Shown here in pieces: positions 54,690-64,000 of a stretch of 64,000 bases of DNA. Within the stretch, counting starts at the first letter, position 1. Every line of letters starts with the position of its first letter. This stretch comes from Bryoerythrophyllum caledonicum (lineage: Eukaryota > Streptophyta > Bryopsida > Pottiales > Pottiaceae): NCBI GenBank assembly GCA_963971425.1, contig OZ020517.1:29592668-29656667 (forward strand), written 5' to 3'. The notes beneath the pieces are model-generated. The model had not been told where the DNA came from. It saw only the letters and a list, made by a program, of their open reading frames with translations, and did not search any database. The position numbers and the translations under genes were made by a program.

Positions 54690-55685
54690 GCCCCGAATGC
54701 AAAGTATGTCGGCTTTGAGTCTAGCGTTACAGGGACATCGCTAAGTTGCGCATGTACATGGGACTTGGGAGTAGCCAAGGGGGGACCGTATTTCCTTGTG
54801 GGTTGTAACTTGTTATTAAAGGTGCGGGCACTCATGAGGATAAATCATCGTGATTTGTTATGGGAGGTAAATAGTTTTCGAATTTCCCATACTGCTTTGT
54901 TATGTCTTGTGACAATTAAGGAGTGTATGTGATGGTTTTGGCATTTTCAGTAGAACATGGAGTGATTTGTCGGGGTCTGAGAAAGTGCATATGGGGCATG
55001 TTACATATGGGAATTTTTCTATTCCAAATAAGAGTTGTTTTCGGGCATTTCCCACATATCAACTATTACGGAATTTGGTGACGCATGTTATTTGTGAGTT
55101 CGAGATGATGGGATTTTTCCAAGAATTTGTAGAGAGTTCATAGTCTATTTTGTTGTTGCCAACCCATTGTTCTATATTAGGGAAGTTTTCTTTGATTGTG
55201 TCAAAGTTGTAACTTGTTATAGAGGTCTTGTTTCTTGAGATATTTGTTCAAGAATAAAACCGGAACCTTGACGGGGGTATCCTCTTTAGGAGGCCAATCT
55301 TCTTTTTGGAAGTAGTATGGGGTAGCATGTGGATGTTCGTACGAGTCTTTGGCATTTTCATGCGTTTTTTGGCGGACCTCTTTTCCAAGTTTATTTGCTT
55401 GTTCGTTTCCATCGATATTTGCTTGAGCAGAATTTTGTGAAGGGTTGTTATATGTGTTCAGTTTTGTAACATGTGGACCAACGACATTAAAATAGTTTGG
55501 TCGAAATGGCTATTGTAGAGGATAGGGTTTATTATTTGGATGTTTAGTAGATAAAGTGCATTGATACAGTCAATGAATATGTGTGCGGGTTTGTTGTTGT
55601 ATTGTGTTGTGATGATTTGTCATGTTTTGTGTATGGCCATAAGTTCTGCTCTAAGGATATTTTAGTGTGTGGAAATTACTCTATA
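54690..55685 (-). mobile_element. LINE 3' fragment: RNase H and C-terminal zinc motif
   Basis: On the minus strand, LRAELMAIHKT and HIFIDCINALYLLN (about 55655-55540) are RNase H landmarks. ANIDGNEQANKLGKEV (about 55430-55385) is the G-N-E-x-A motif in a shifted frame. CPICTFSDPDKSLHVLL (about 54985-54935) is the C-terminal Cys/His motif of many LINE ORF2 proteins. Several stops and at least one frameshift are present. Together they mark a 5'-truncated, decayed LINE. Confidence 0.72.
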
Positions 55686-56160
55686 GAGTACACGAAATAG
55701 TATACCAAATACATTATACAATATCAATGAATACAACAAAATCTTCCTATAAGCATTTTTGCTATTCATATTTGAATGCTTGTACATTTTAATGTATGCA
55801 TGTTTGTATTAATGATTGCATATACTTCATTGCTTAAAATTGTTATGGTTCTAGATGTCCGAGTAAATATGTCGTAGCAAAAATGGTGTGAAACGAGTTA
55901 GGAATGTCCTGTGAGTGAGCTCCGTATTTCCTGGTGAGGGGAGGTGGGGACTTAGCTTGTGAACTGCAAACCTCGTGCAATAGGAGTTGGCTGGCCCTAT
56001 TGTGAGCCCTCGTAGTGTGCAGATCAGGGTAGTATGGTGAGATTTGGGATGCAGAGTTGATGTGTTGGAAGGCTCAAACACCAGATTTGTGGGAGGAGAG
56101 TTTGAAGAGGCCCTAAGTAGTTGCAGATCTGTGCAAAGTTTGTTCTGAAGCGGGGGTTCT
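55686..56160. other. Junction between the two LINE pieces
   Basis: No supported gene. The 5' edge of the plus-strand LINE may lie here or slightly further right, where repeated CAGATCTG words (56167-56245) begin. Confidence 0.35.
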
Positions 56161-58158
56161 TTGTGTTGGTGCCAGATCTGTAGACACTTAATTCCCATAG
56201 ACAACGATCGACACCAGATCTGGAGTACTGGGACTAGATCTGCAAACCTCCCCATCAAGGCCTCACTTCCCCAACCTAGGAACTCAAAACGTCAAGATTG
56301 CACGAGGACATCACCGAATACTGCTGCAGCGCAGCTTCAACTCTCCATCACAGGCTACCCCTCACCTTCCCATCTCTTGCAACTGTTTGTTATTTACATT
56401 AGAGCTTGTTAACAAAATACATCACCCTCCCGTCTCTTGCAAATACTTGCTAGTAACATTAGATTGTGCTAACATAATATGTAGAATTGTACACACAATA
56501 GTGTGTTTTATTAAATGGACCAGCTGCAGCAGTAGCAGAGCTGCCCACTGCGAAAACAAAGGACCAGCAGCTCCCAGAACGTTGTGGAGCGCGTCTTCCA
56601 AGAATCTGGCCGAGCCCCAAGCGCGCACAACATCAGATCTGCACAAGCAACTCAGAAAGTCAGCTCTATCGGATCTAGGTAAGTTTCTCACCAACCCACT
56701 ATTTTATTATTGTAGCAGTAAAGTTATCTTCAGCATACAAACCCCTACCTCTACCTCTCCCCCACTCAAACAAAATCTAGCATGCCCCTCCCCTCCTTCA
56801 AACACATCACTAGACAGACACACCACCGCAAGAATTAGATCCACATCACACTGGCATACCTTCCCCCACACTCCACGGCCCAGATCTACCCTCCCCACAC
56901 GGAACCGCTGCCAACTTTTCTATAGAAACCAACACAACCCCTCTCCTCTACGACCTCCCTCTCTGTCCATAGATTCCCTCCCTTCCAGAACTACCACAAC
57001 CTCCCACACCCCATGTACATCCCAGAACGTGAAGGAAACACAGCTGCAAACGAAGACACCATGCACACCAAACACACAGACAGAGACAGACGCAAGAAGG
57101 ACGAACACGAAGACTGAAGACCAAGAACACACAAGATCACAGAAGACACGCATGCAGTAGAAACGAAGCAGGAACCAGGGAGACTCACCAAAGTTCCAGC
57201 AAAGGAGGACTTGCTGCAAAGTGGACGCCGCGACCTCCGTGACCTTCCTCGTAGGTGGATCTTGCGCTCTCCCTCATGGACTCGGAGATCTCCCTCGCGG
57301 ACCTTGCGCTCTCCCCCACCAATTCGGTAATCACTCGCGCGCTCTTCCTCGCGGACCCTACGCTCTTCCTTAAGGACTCGGTGACTACTCGTGCGCTCTC
57401 CCGCGGACCCAGCGCTCTCCCCCACCGACTCAGCGATCACTCGAGAGGACCCTGGAGACAAGCTCGTCGGCGGAGAACCCGAGACTTTTGCAACAGACCC
57501 CCCCCCCTCCCATCTCCCCGAATCCCCGTTCCCCACCTCAGGGCGAACCTCACTCCCCCTCGCTCCTGATCTATCCCTACGCACACAGAGCTGCACCCCA
57601 CTCTCCCCTCCCGATCCTCTCTCACCAACTCTTCCCACCCCCACCCCACCCCGGACCCTCACTTCTCCTCTCTCCTCCCCTCCCCTCCCCCTCAGTTTCT
57701 CTGCTACTCCCCTCTCTCGCAGCCTCTCTGCTCCTCCCCTGATTCAGAGTCCATCCCCAACTCCCCAGCTCCCTCTCCCAACTCACCAGATCCCATCCTC
57801 AACTCCCCAGCTCCCAACCTCACGAAATCCCACCTCCCCACTCTCCAGAACCCGACCAAGGAACCATAGCGACCCGCATCCCCATTCAAATTAGTAACGA
57901 CCCTCCTACAAGCCCACAACGACCTCCCACAAGCCCACAACGACCTCCCACTAGCCTGCAGCGACCTCCCACAAGCCCATAGTGACCCCCCCCCACACTC
58001 TTAGCGACCTCCCTAAACCAGTAGCGACCCCGCTCTCCCCCAACAGCGACCTTCTCACCTTCCTTAGTGACCCCACTGAATCCACAGCAACCCCCAACAT
58101 TACCAGTAGCAACCTCCTTAATAGTCCCTCCTATCAAAACACCTCCTTCTTTTCAAAA
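56161..58158 (+). promoter_or_regulatory. C-rich 5' region of the plus-strand LINE with tandem repeats
   Basis: Strongly C-rich and purine-poor on the plus strand for about 1.5 kb. Contains three units of about 52-56 bp (CGCGGACCYTGCGCTCT core at 57295, 57351, 57403) and four 21-bp units (57905-57988). Open frames here (56387-57160, 57391-57894) are Pro/Thr/Ser-rich by composition and I do not call them genes. A 5' UTR/promoter role is inferred from position. Confidence 0.5.
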
Positions 58159-59793
58159 ATGTCCAATGGGGACCCCAAAAGAAACGTATTCTTTGAGGAA
58201 GACATGGAAGTTGAGTCCCCCGCAGCAACCTCCACCACAATCATGAAGGAGAAGCTTGCAAGAAAACCAGAGGAAGCGACCAGCGGCTTCAAGAAATACA
58301 AGAACATCCCAGAAGGAAGAGGTGAGTCCTTCACACTCGAACCCTTGAACATGGGCTTTAACTTTTGGTTTGGTTTTGCGGTAATGGAGTCTCTGGCACA
58401 AGAGGAGGGCATGGACGAGCTCCCCAGAAAGGAGACAGCCCAAGACTTGATGGTCAGGGGTCTCAAGAAGGAGGAGGCAGAGGAAGCAAGCAGTTCTAAA
58501 GTTGCCTTCCCAAGGATCCCCCAACAACTATACCCGAGTACAAGAAACGGCGTGGACGGCCAACACTTCAACATAACCCAGGTTCCATGTGACATTGTTG
58601 TCAATAATGCCTCAGGTTTGGCACTAGATTTCCAAGTTGCCATTTATTTTGAACCTCCTCCCTCCCCCATGATGCATGATGAAGTTAGAAGCATGGTTGT
58701 TAAAAGACTTGAATATATGAAAATTGAACTTGGCGAGGACCTCATTGATCCAATTTCTATACAATGCCTTAGTATTAAAAAATGTGGAAAGAAGGGAGTA
58801 TGGGCGGGTATCATTAAATTGCATTTATTAAAACCAGAAATTGACGGTCTTATGATGCTCAAAGGTATTAGGCCCTTTATACTCAAAATTGATGGCCATA
58901 ATACCATAGGCAAGGTTTGCAAGAGTTTCCATCACATTGCAAGTTCTAACCTCTCCGTGAAAGTGAAAAGTGACTCCATTGTAGGAATTTCAGCACAAGC
59001 ACTCTTCAAGGACATTCTACACAATAGCTTCACAAGAGGACAAGAGATCGAAGTCACGGGAGTTCACAAGCTCAAAGAGGACTCACACGCGTTCATCATT
59101 GCTACGACCCCGGAGCAAGCCAAAAAGATCAACCTCCACCAAATCACAACCCAACATGAAGTACTTCATGCCAAGCACATCTTCGGAGGTTGAACCACGC
59201 ATACCTCCAAAGCTAAGAAAGACGCTCTAACCTTGACCCTCTCTCCCCTACCTCTCTGTATGAGTGTCATTGACACTACCAACATAATACATAAAATTAT
59301 AGGTGCAAACAACATTAAAGAGACTTGGTTTCACAAAGTGATTGGAACTAGACACAATGGTAGTGTAAACATACATTGTGCTAACCCCATTGTCTACCGT
59401 GAGTTTGTGGGGAAAACATACACCATTGAAGGGAATTATGTGGACTTTGCACCACATCGTAGGAGCTTGGAAGGAGAGGAGCCGCCCTCACAAGAACAAA
59501 TCAAACTCTTTGGCTTCGACGACATCAACTCTGCCATGGTCAACACGGTGGCCACATACAAGATGAAAGAAACACCTCCCTCTTTGACAAAGAAGGATAT
59601 AGTGGAAATTGTGGAAGAAAGCAACAAGAAGATGAGGTTGGAAGTGAAGGAGTATGTGGATGCAAAGAATGAAGAACTAAGAGTCCAAATGCTAAGTATT
59701 CAAGAATCCATGGGAGCCGCATATGCAACAATGCAAGCCATCACAAGCTCAATTGGCAAACCAAGCTTGGAAGACAACCCGTCAAACATGTAG
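58159..59793 (+). CDS. LINE ORF1 protein, one internal TGA
   Basis: 545 codons from MSNGDPKRN to TAG. The frame is open upstream of this ATG but only through the C-rich leader. A TGA at 59191 (Arg position, FGG-R-TT) splits it. A charged N-terminus is followed by a central globular region (VPCDIVVNNASGLALDFQVA, IKKCGKKGVWAGIIKLHLL), a second one (LPLCMSVIDTTN, NYVDFAPHRRS) and a C-terminal coiled coil (KKDIVEIVEESNKK…). No CCHC knuckle is visible. ORF1 proteins bind LINE RNA; that role is inferred from position. Confidence 0.68.
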
Positions 59794-60042
59794 AGATCAA
59801 AGACTACAAAGTAACTAGTATTTTCATCATAGTATGTGATAAGTATGGCAAATTAGACTACTTTATACACAAAACCTACACCCACTGTATTTCTTGCAAA
59901 AACTTTATACACAAAAAACTATACAAAAGTTATACATATTCAAAATAAACTTGTATTATACATTTCCCTAAAATCCTACAAAGAATTCAAGATAATACTA
60001 CACTATATAACATACAGTCCAAAATACTATACGGATGACTAA

Positions 60043-60987
60043 ACAAATACTGTAGTCTACACGCATACTAATACAAATACTGGCACGAAAAATAATACAA
60101 ATACTAACACAAATAATGGTAAAAATACTAGCACGAACACCTACACAAATACCGGTTCGAATACTAATACGGATACACAAATAAATATTAAAACAAATAA
60201 GGATCATACCACCGCAAACATATGTATAAATATTAATGTAAAACCAAATACAAAGACACATATACACACATACATAAAAAAAACTACACACCATCATAAG
60301 AACACATATGTACACACCTACATAAAAATAAAAAATAATAATAATAATAATAATAATAATATACAACCAAACACGAACAAAATAAAATACCAAAATACCG
60401 ACCGTTATACTAATACAAATACGAGTATAAACACCAGTATAGATACCGAAATACACACTAATACAAACATCAAAACAAACACTAGCATAAATCCCAACAT
60501 ATATACTAACACAACTACATATAAAAACACACACAAACACATACACCAAATTACACACATAAGCACATATACGGAAAAAAACCAAAATACACAAAAGATA
60601 TACAAACCAATAGACCCTCAATGGACTAACCCAAAATCCAATATATTCACTAAACTACACAACCTTCCCCAAAAACACATCAACAACCCACACTACTATA
60701 AAACACCCCTAGAAGAAAATCAAAACAAAACCAAATACGAAAAGATAAATAAAACCACACAATACCGAGATTTAACACTAACATACACACAAAAAATAAG
60801 TATCCTAAAAAATAATAATAACACAAAACCTAAACACCATAAACTACTACTAACCCTAGGCGGTGACATAGAAACCAACCCAGGATCCATGCCTAATATA
60901 CTAAAAAGACACCCTACGCCACATAAGAAAAACGCCAAACTATACTTAAATTATACCAAATACTATCAAACTACAACCGGAATATAG
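60043..60987 (+). CDS. LINE ORF2 N-terminal extension: Asn/Thr-rich frame ending in a 2A-like motif
   Basis: A 315-codon frame with no stop between TAA at 60040 and TAG at 60985, and no ATG until codon 285. The first 200 codons are Asn/Thr/Ile/Lys-rich (NTNTSINTS, N9 run at 60332-60358). The end reads LLLTLGGDIETNPGSMP (60850-60900), matching the 2A consensus D-(V/I)-E-x-N-P-G-P except for Ser in place of the final Pro. The AP endonuclease follows in another frame after a shift near 60945. 2A-like motifs at the N-terminus of LINE ORF2 are known in other eukaryotes. Confidence 0.68.
   Translation, partial: TNTVVYTHTNTNTGTKNNTNTNTNNGKNTSTNTYTNTGSNTNTDTQINIKTNKDHTTANICININVKPNTKTHIHTYIKKTTHHHKNTYVHTYIKIKNNNNNNNNNIQPNTNKIKYQNTDRYTNTNTSINTSIDTEIHTNTNIKTNTSINPNIYTNTTTYKNTHKHIHQITHISTYTEKNQNTQKIYKPIDPQWTNPKSNIFTKLHNLPQKHINNPHYYKTPLEENQNKTKYEKINKTTQYRDLTLTYTQKISILKNNNNTKPKHHKLLLTLGGDIETNPGSMPNILKRHPTPHKKNAKLYLNYTKYYQTTTGI
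60332..60361. repeat. AAT trinucleotide microsatellite
   Basis: About nine AAT repeats, in frame as polyasparagine within the N-terminal extension. Confidence 0.92.
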
Positions 60988-63900
60988 ATACATCGCCCAA
61001 ACATTTGCACCCCTGTTAAAAACCACACACACACTACACCTAACACACAACATCACACACACAAACATAGCCCAATACATACAACAACAAAATATACATC
61101 CATCGCCATACATCTTATACGCCCTGGTGGTTACTATCCATCCAAACATAGACGAATGCAATCGCCTTTTAAACCCACAAAATCCGACTATAATATCATG
61201 GACCGACACACTCCTACAAACCCTATCAAACTTACAAAACCCACCCGAAAGACACATTCATACCCCACACCCCTATACAAAATTCCTTGAAGAAAACCAA
61301 AGTATTTTAACCCATGAGAATTCAATACATAAAAGATTATACGACTTCTTACATAGTCAAGACATACCACCCTCAAATGATACAATAAAACTAAAATTCC
61401 CTTACCTCCCTAACAACCTCATAAATGAATCACTAAAATGTCTAGACCCTATACCAGAATACACCCACCCACCCCCACCTCTTCCCTACATCCCTCCTCA
61501 AAATCAAAACATTAGATCAAACCAAGAGAATACATATATAATCACATGGAATGCCTCCTCTCTAAACACCGCCCTCCCCAGCTTACAAACTTTGGTCACA
61601 CATACAAACACACCGCCAGCCATTATAGTTATACAAGAAACAAAACTATCCGCCACAAAATCCACAAAATACATACAAAACTTATTTCAAGACTATAAAC
61701 TCATTTTCAACAATACACATGCACTTACAAGATGTATTCAACAACGGAGACCATATTCACCGGGACGCGGTGGTCTCCTTGCACTAATACATAAAAAATA
61801 TTCTTTCCCGAGCAACATCAAAAAAATCCCCACCCCAATGCACATATCCCCTTATCTCTAAATAATCAAAATCACTAATTATCCACTACAACCGTGGCTA
61901 GTCCTCCACATGTATATGCCATCTCACCCCGAAGATACTAGATTCATTAATGACATATAAAACACTATCACATCTCAAATAAATAACAACCCCAATCACA
62001 CATGTATACTATGCGGAGACTTTAATAGAGATATAGCATTAATCGGACGCCAAAACGGAAACCATAGTACCACTCCCCAAACCGTAGACTACCAATGGCG
62101 TCACTTCACAGAAAACTTAAACCTCACTTACATTAAAACCAATACACAATTCTCTAGACAAGGCGGTTACAATTATAGCGATTGGAGTCTAATAGATGGA
62201 TTTTATATAAATACCAACAACAATACACAATATACCTCTACAACAAACAAAGATGCTATTCTCAACTCGGACCACACACCTATACATTTACACATTCCAA
62301 ATAACACCTTAATTAATAGAACACCCACAATCCTAAACAATGACACTATATGCATACTCAACCCCATTCCAAAAGGCAACTTAGAAAAATTCAACACAAA
62401 ATTCTTTGAAGAACAATCCATGCTAATAGACTCCCTCATAAATACTCTTGAAAATAACAATCAACTATCACAAGTACAATGGCAAGAAGCATGTGAAACC
62501 CTAGATACACTCATCAAAGAAATCTCCAACACACTAGAACAAACTTGTAGAGCCCATCCAACACCCCAGTTAACAAACAGAACATCTCAGCAAGGACGAT
62601 ATCTACCACAAAAACTCTCTAAAACTTGGTAACAACATCTCACTACATACCATGTTATACGAAAAACTATAAGACTTGTAAAAAATAATTCTCAATGGCG
62701 CAACCACCCTATATGCAATGAACTACTAACTATACAACATACCCAAATTCCTACCCCACCGCCCCCGGATCTGCCCCACAATACATGGATAAATGAGATT
62801 GCACTAATTGCAAAAATTGCCAACATACAAGCCAGAAAAATAACCTCAAAACACACCAAAGATAACATTAAGGAAGCCATCTCAAAATATAGACACATAT
62901 ATGAAATGAGCCCTAAGAAAATTAACAGAAAAGTATTTAAGAATCTAGAATCCCCACCACTAAATTGTATCACAGATCAATTTAATAATATTCTAACTAA
63001 CCCCGAAGACATTGCAAATGAAATATTCAACCAACAAACAAAAACCAATAGACCAATAGTACCAACATGTAATTACCAACCACAACATCAAAACAAATGT
63101 ACATGTGCAGTACGCCAATACCCATGGCATGACCTAGATGGATACAGCCTGGACAAAAGAGGCGAACCAGAAATTCCACTACATCAATACCTTAATAGAA
63201 CCACATACGACACATGCATTCAAAATCTTGGTAACAACAAAGCCCCAGGCCCAGACCGCATACCAAACTCAATACTGAAAAACATGCCGCCAAGGTTTCA
63301 TAAATTACTATTCTTATTCTTCTCCCACTGCTATGAACAAAAACAAATACCGACCTCATGGAAATCAAGTGCAACAATTTTACTATACCAAAAAGGTGAC
63401 CCATCTATACTACCCAACCATAGGCCAATTGCACTAGCTAACACAATATACAAACTCTTCACTAGTACCCTTACCTCCATACTATCCTCATACGGTGAAA
63501 AATTCAAAATCTTACACGATAGTCAAAAAGGATTTAGAGCAGAGAGAAGTACCGCCCGACAAATACAAACCATAATAGCCGCACTAGAAGACGCAAAATT
63601 CACTAACCAAGATATATAAATATTATACGTTGACTTTAAAAACGCCTTTGGCTCAATAGACCATGCCCGACTACTAACAATAATGATGGACCTTGGCTAC
63701 CCAAAAGATGCAACTACACTTGCAGGAAACATCTACTCCCAATCATCCACCTACTATATTGGTGAACACTTTGGGAAAACAAAATCTATACCCATACAAA
63801 GAGGAACTATACAAGGGGACACCCTTAGCCCATATCTATTCATTATATTCTTAGAACCACTACTTAGATGGCTAGAAAGAGGCAACAACGGATACACGTT

Positions 63901-63999
63901 TAGTACATCACAAGTCACAATAAACTCTGCCGCATATGCAGATGACCTCGCCGTCATAACTAACAAAATCAAACATACACAAATACAACTAAACAAAAT
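60962..63999 (+). pseudogene. LINE ORF2: AP endonuclease and reverse transcriptase (runs off the window)
   Basis: A single frame with four TAA stops (61859, 61958, 62630, 63617) and no frameshift after 60962. AP endonuclease landmarks are TWNASSL, the QETKL Glu, YMPSHP, GDFNRD and NSDHTP. RT landmarks are NKAPGPDRIPNS, LYVDFKNAFGSIDH, RGTIQGDTLSP and the catalytic YADD (63936-63947). The first three TAA fit Gln in context, the last fits Gln or Tyr. It would nick target DNA and copy LINE RNA. The 3' part, including any RNase H, lies beyond 64000. Confidence 0.85.
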
Positions 64000-64000
64000 T

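Noticed and set aside
56387..57894. Plus-strand Pro/Ser/Thr-rich frames before LINE ORF1
   Set aside because: They are open because of the C-rich composition and tandem repeats; they overlap in different frames and lack any motif.
59998..60621. 207-codon minus-strand frame rich in Cys, Val, Ile and Tyr, resembling a membrane protein
   Set aside because: It is the exact antisense of the Asn/Thr-rich frame leading to the 2A motif; hydrophobicity comes from complementing AAT/ACA codons.

Overview
The window looks like repeat-dominated nuclear DNA from a green plant, probably a non-flowering streptophyte (bryophyte, lycophyte, fern or charophyte alga). The evidence is plant-type Ty3/gypsy elements with a GLCNAP reverse transcriptase signature, hAT transposase remnants, a LINE and GT-AG spliceosomal introns. 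The species cannot be fixed from the sequence. I found no bacterial genes, rRNA, tRNA or CRISPR array. Almost every coding region belongs to a mobile element or a decayed gene.

1-33968 is a nest of LTR retrotransposons on the minus strand. Element 1 (910-13961) carries gag, protease, RT, RNase H and integrase, broken by one in-frame stop and one frameshift in a G10 run. It abuts the left LTR of element 2 (13962-33968), a giant of about 20 kb. Element 2 has LTR ends TGTAG.../...CTACA, four small ORFs before gag (three look like paralogues), a broken gag-pol, and a roughly 1,100-codon extra ORF in the env position. A 923-bp element with TTAA duplications sits in its right LTR. Element 2 in turn cuts a two-exon proline-rich gene (33969-34604).

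34605-39751 holds a decayed multi-exon gene with an acidic N-terminus, a DGNHR motif recalling ParB/sulfiredoxin-like folds, and a lysine-rich tail. One of its introns contains three long hairpins. An assembly gap (39800-39999) follows.

39762-48063 may be one two-gene transposon: a degenerate hAT transposase (plus strand) converging on a long RING-finger gene (minus strand), with GC-rich CGGACGGCC palindrome clusters at the outer edge. A 925-bp TTAA-family element split the right cluster. A second gene sharing the N-terminal domain of the RING gene lies at 52493-53857 behind another such cluster. Between them lie fold-back and minisatellite DNA.

54690-63999 holds two LINE pieces: a minus-strand 3' fragment (RNase H and C-terminal zinc motif) and a long plus-strand LINE with ORF1, an Asn/Thr-rich ORF without an early ATG that ends in a 2A-like motif, an AP endonuclease, and an RT that runs off the window.

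Many long frames are broken by single in-frame stops that mostly fit C-to-T changes at Gln, Arg or Trp codons. All coordinates and alignments here were made by eye.
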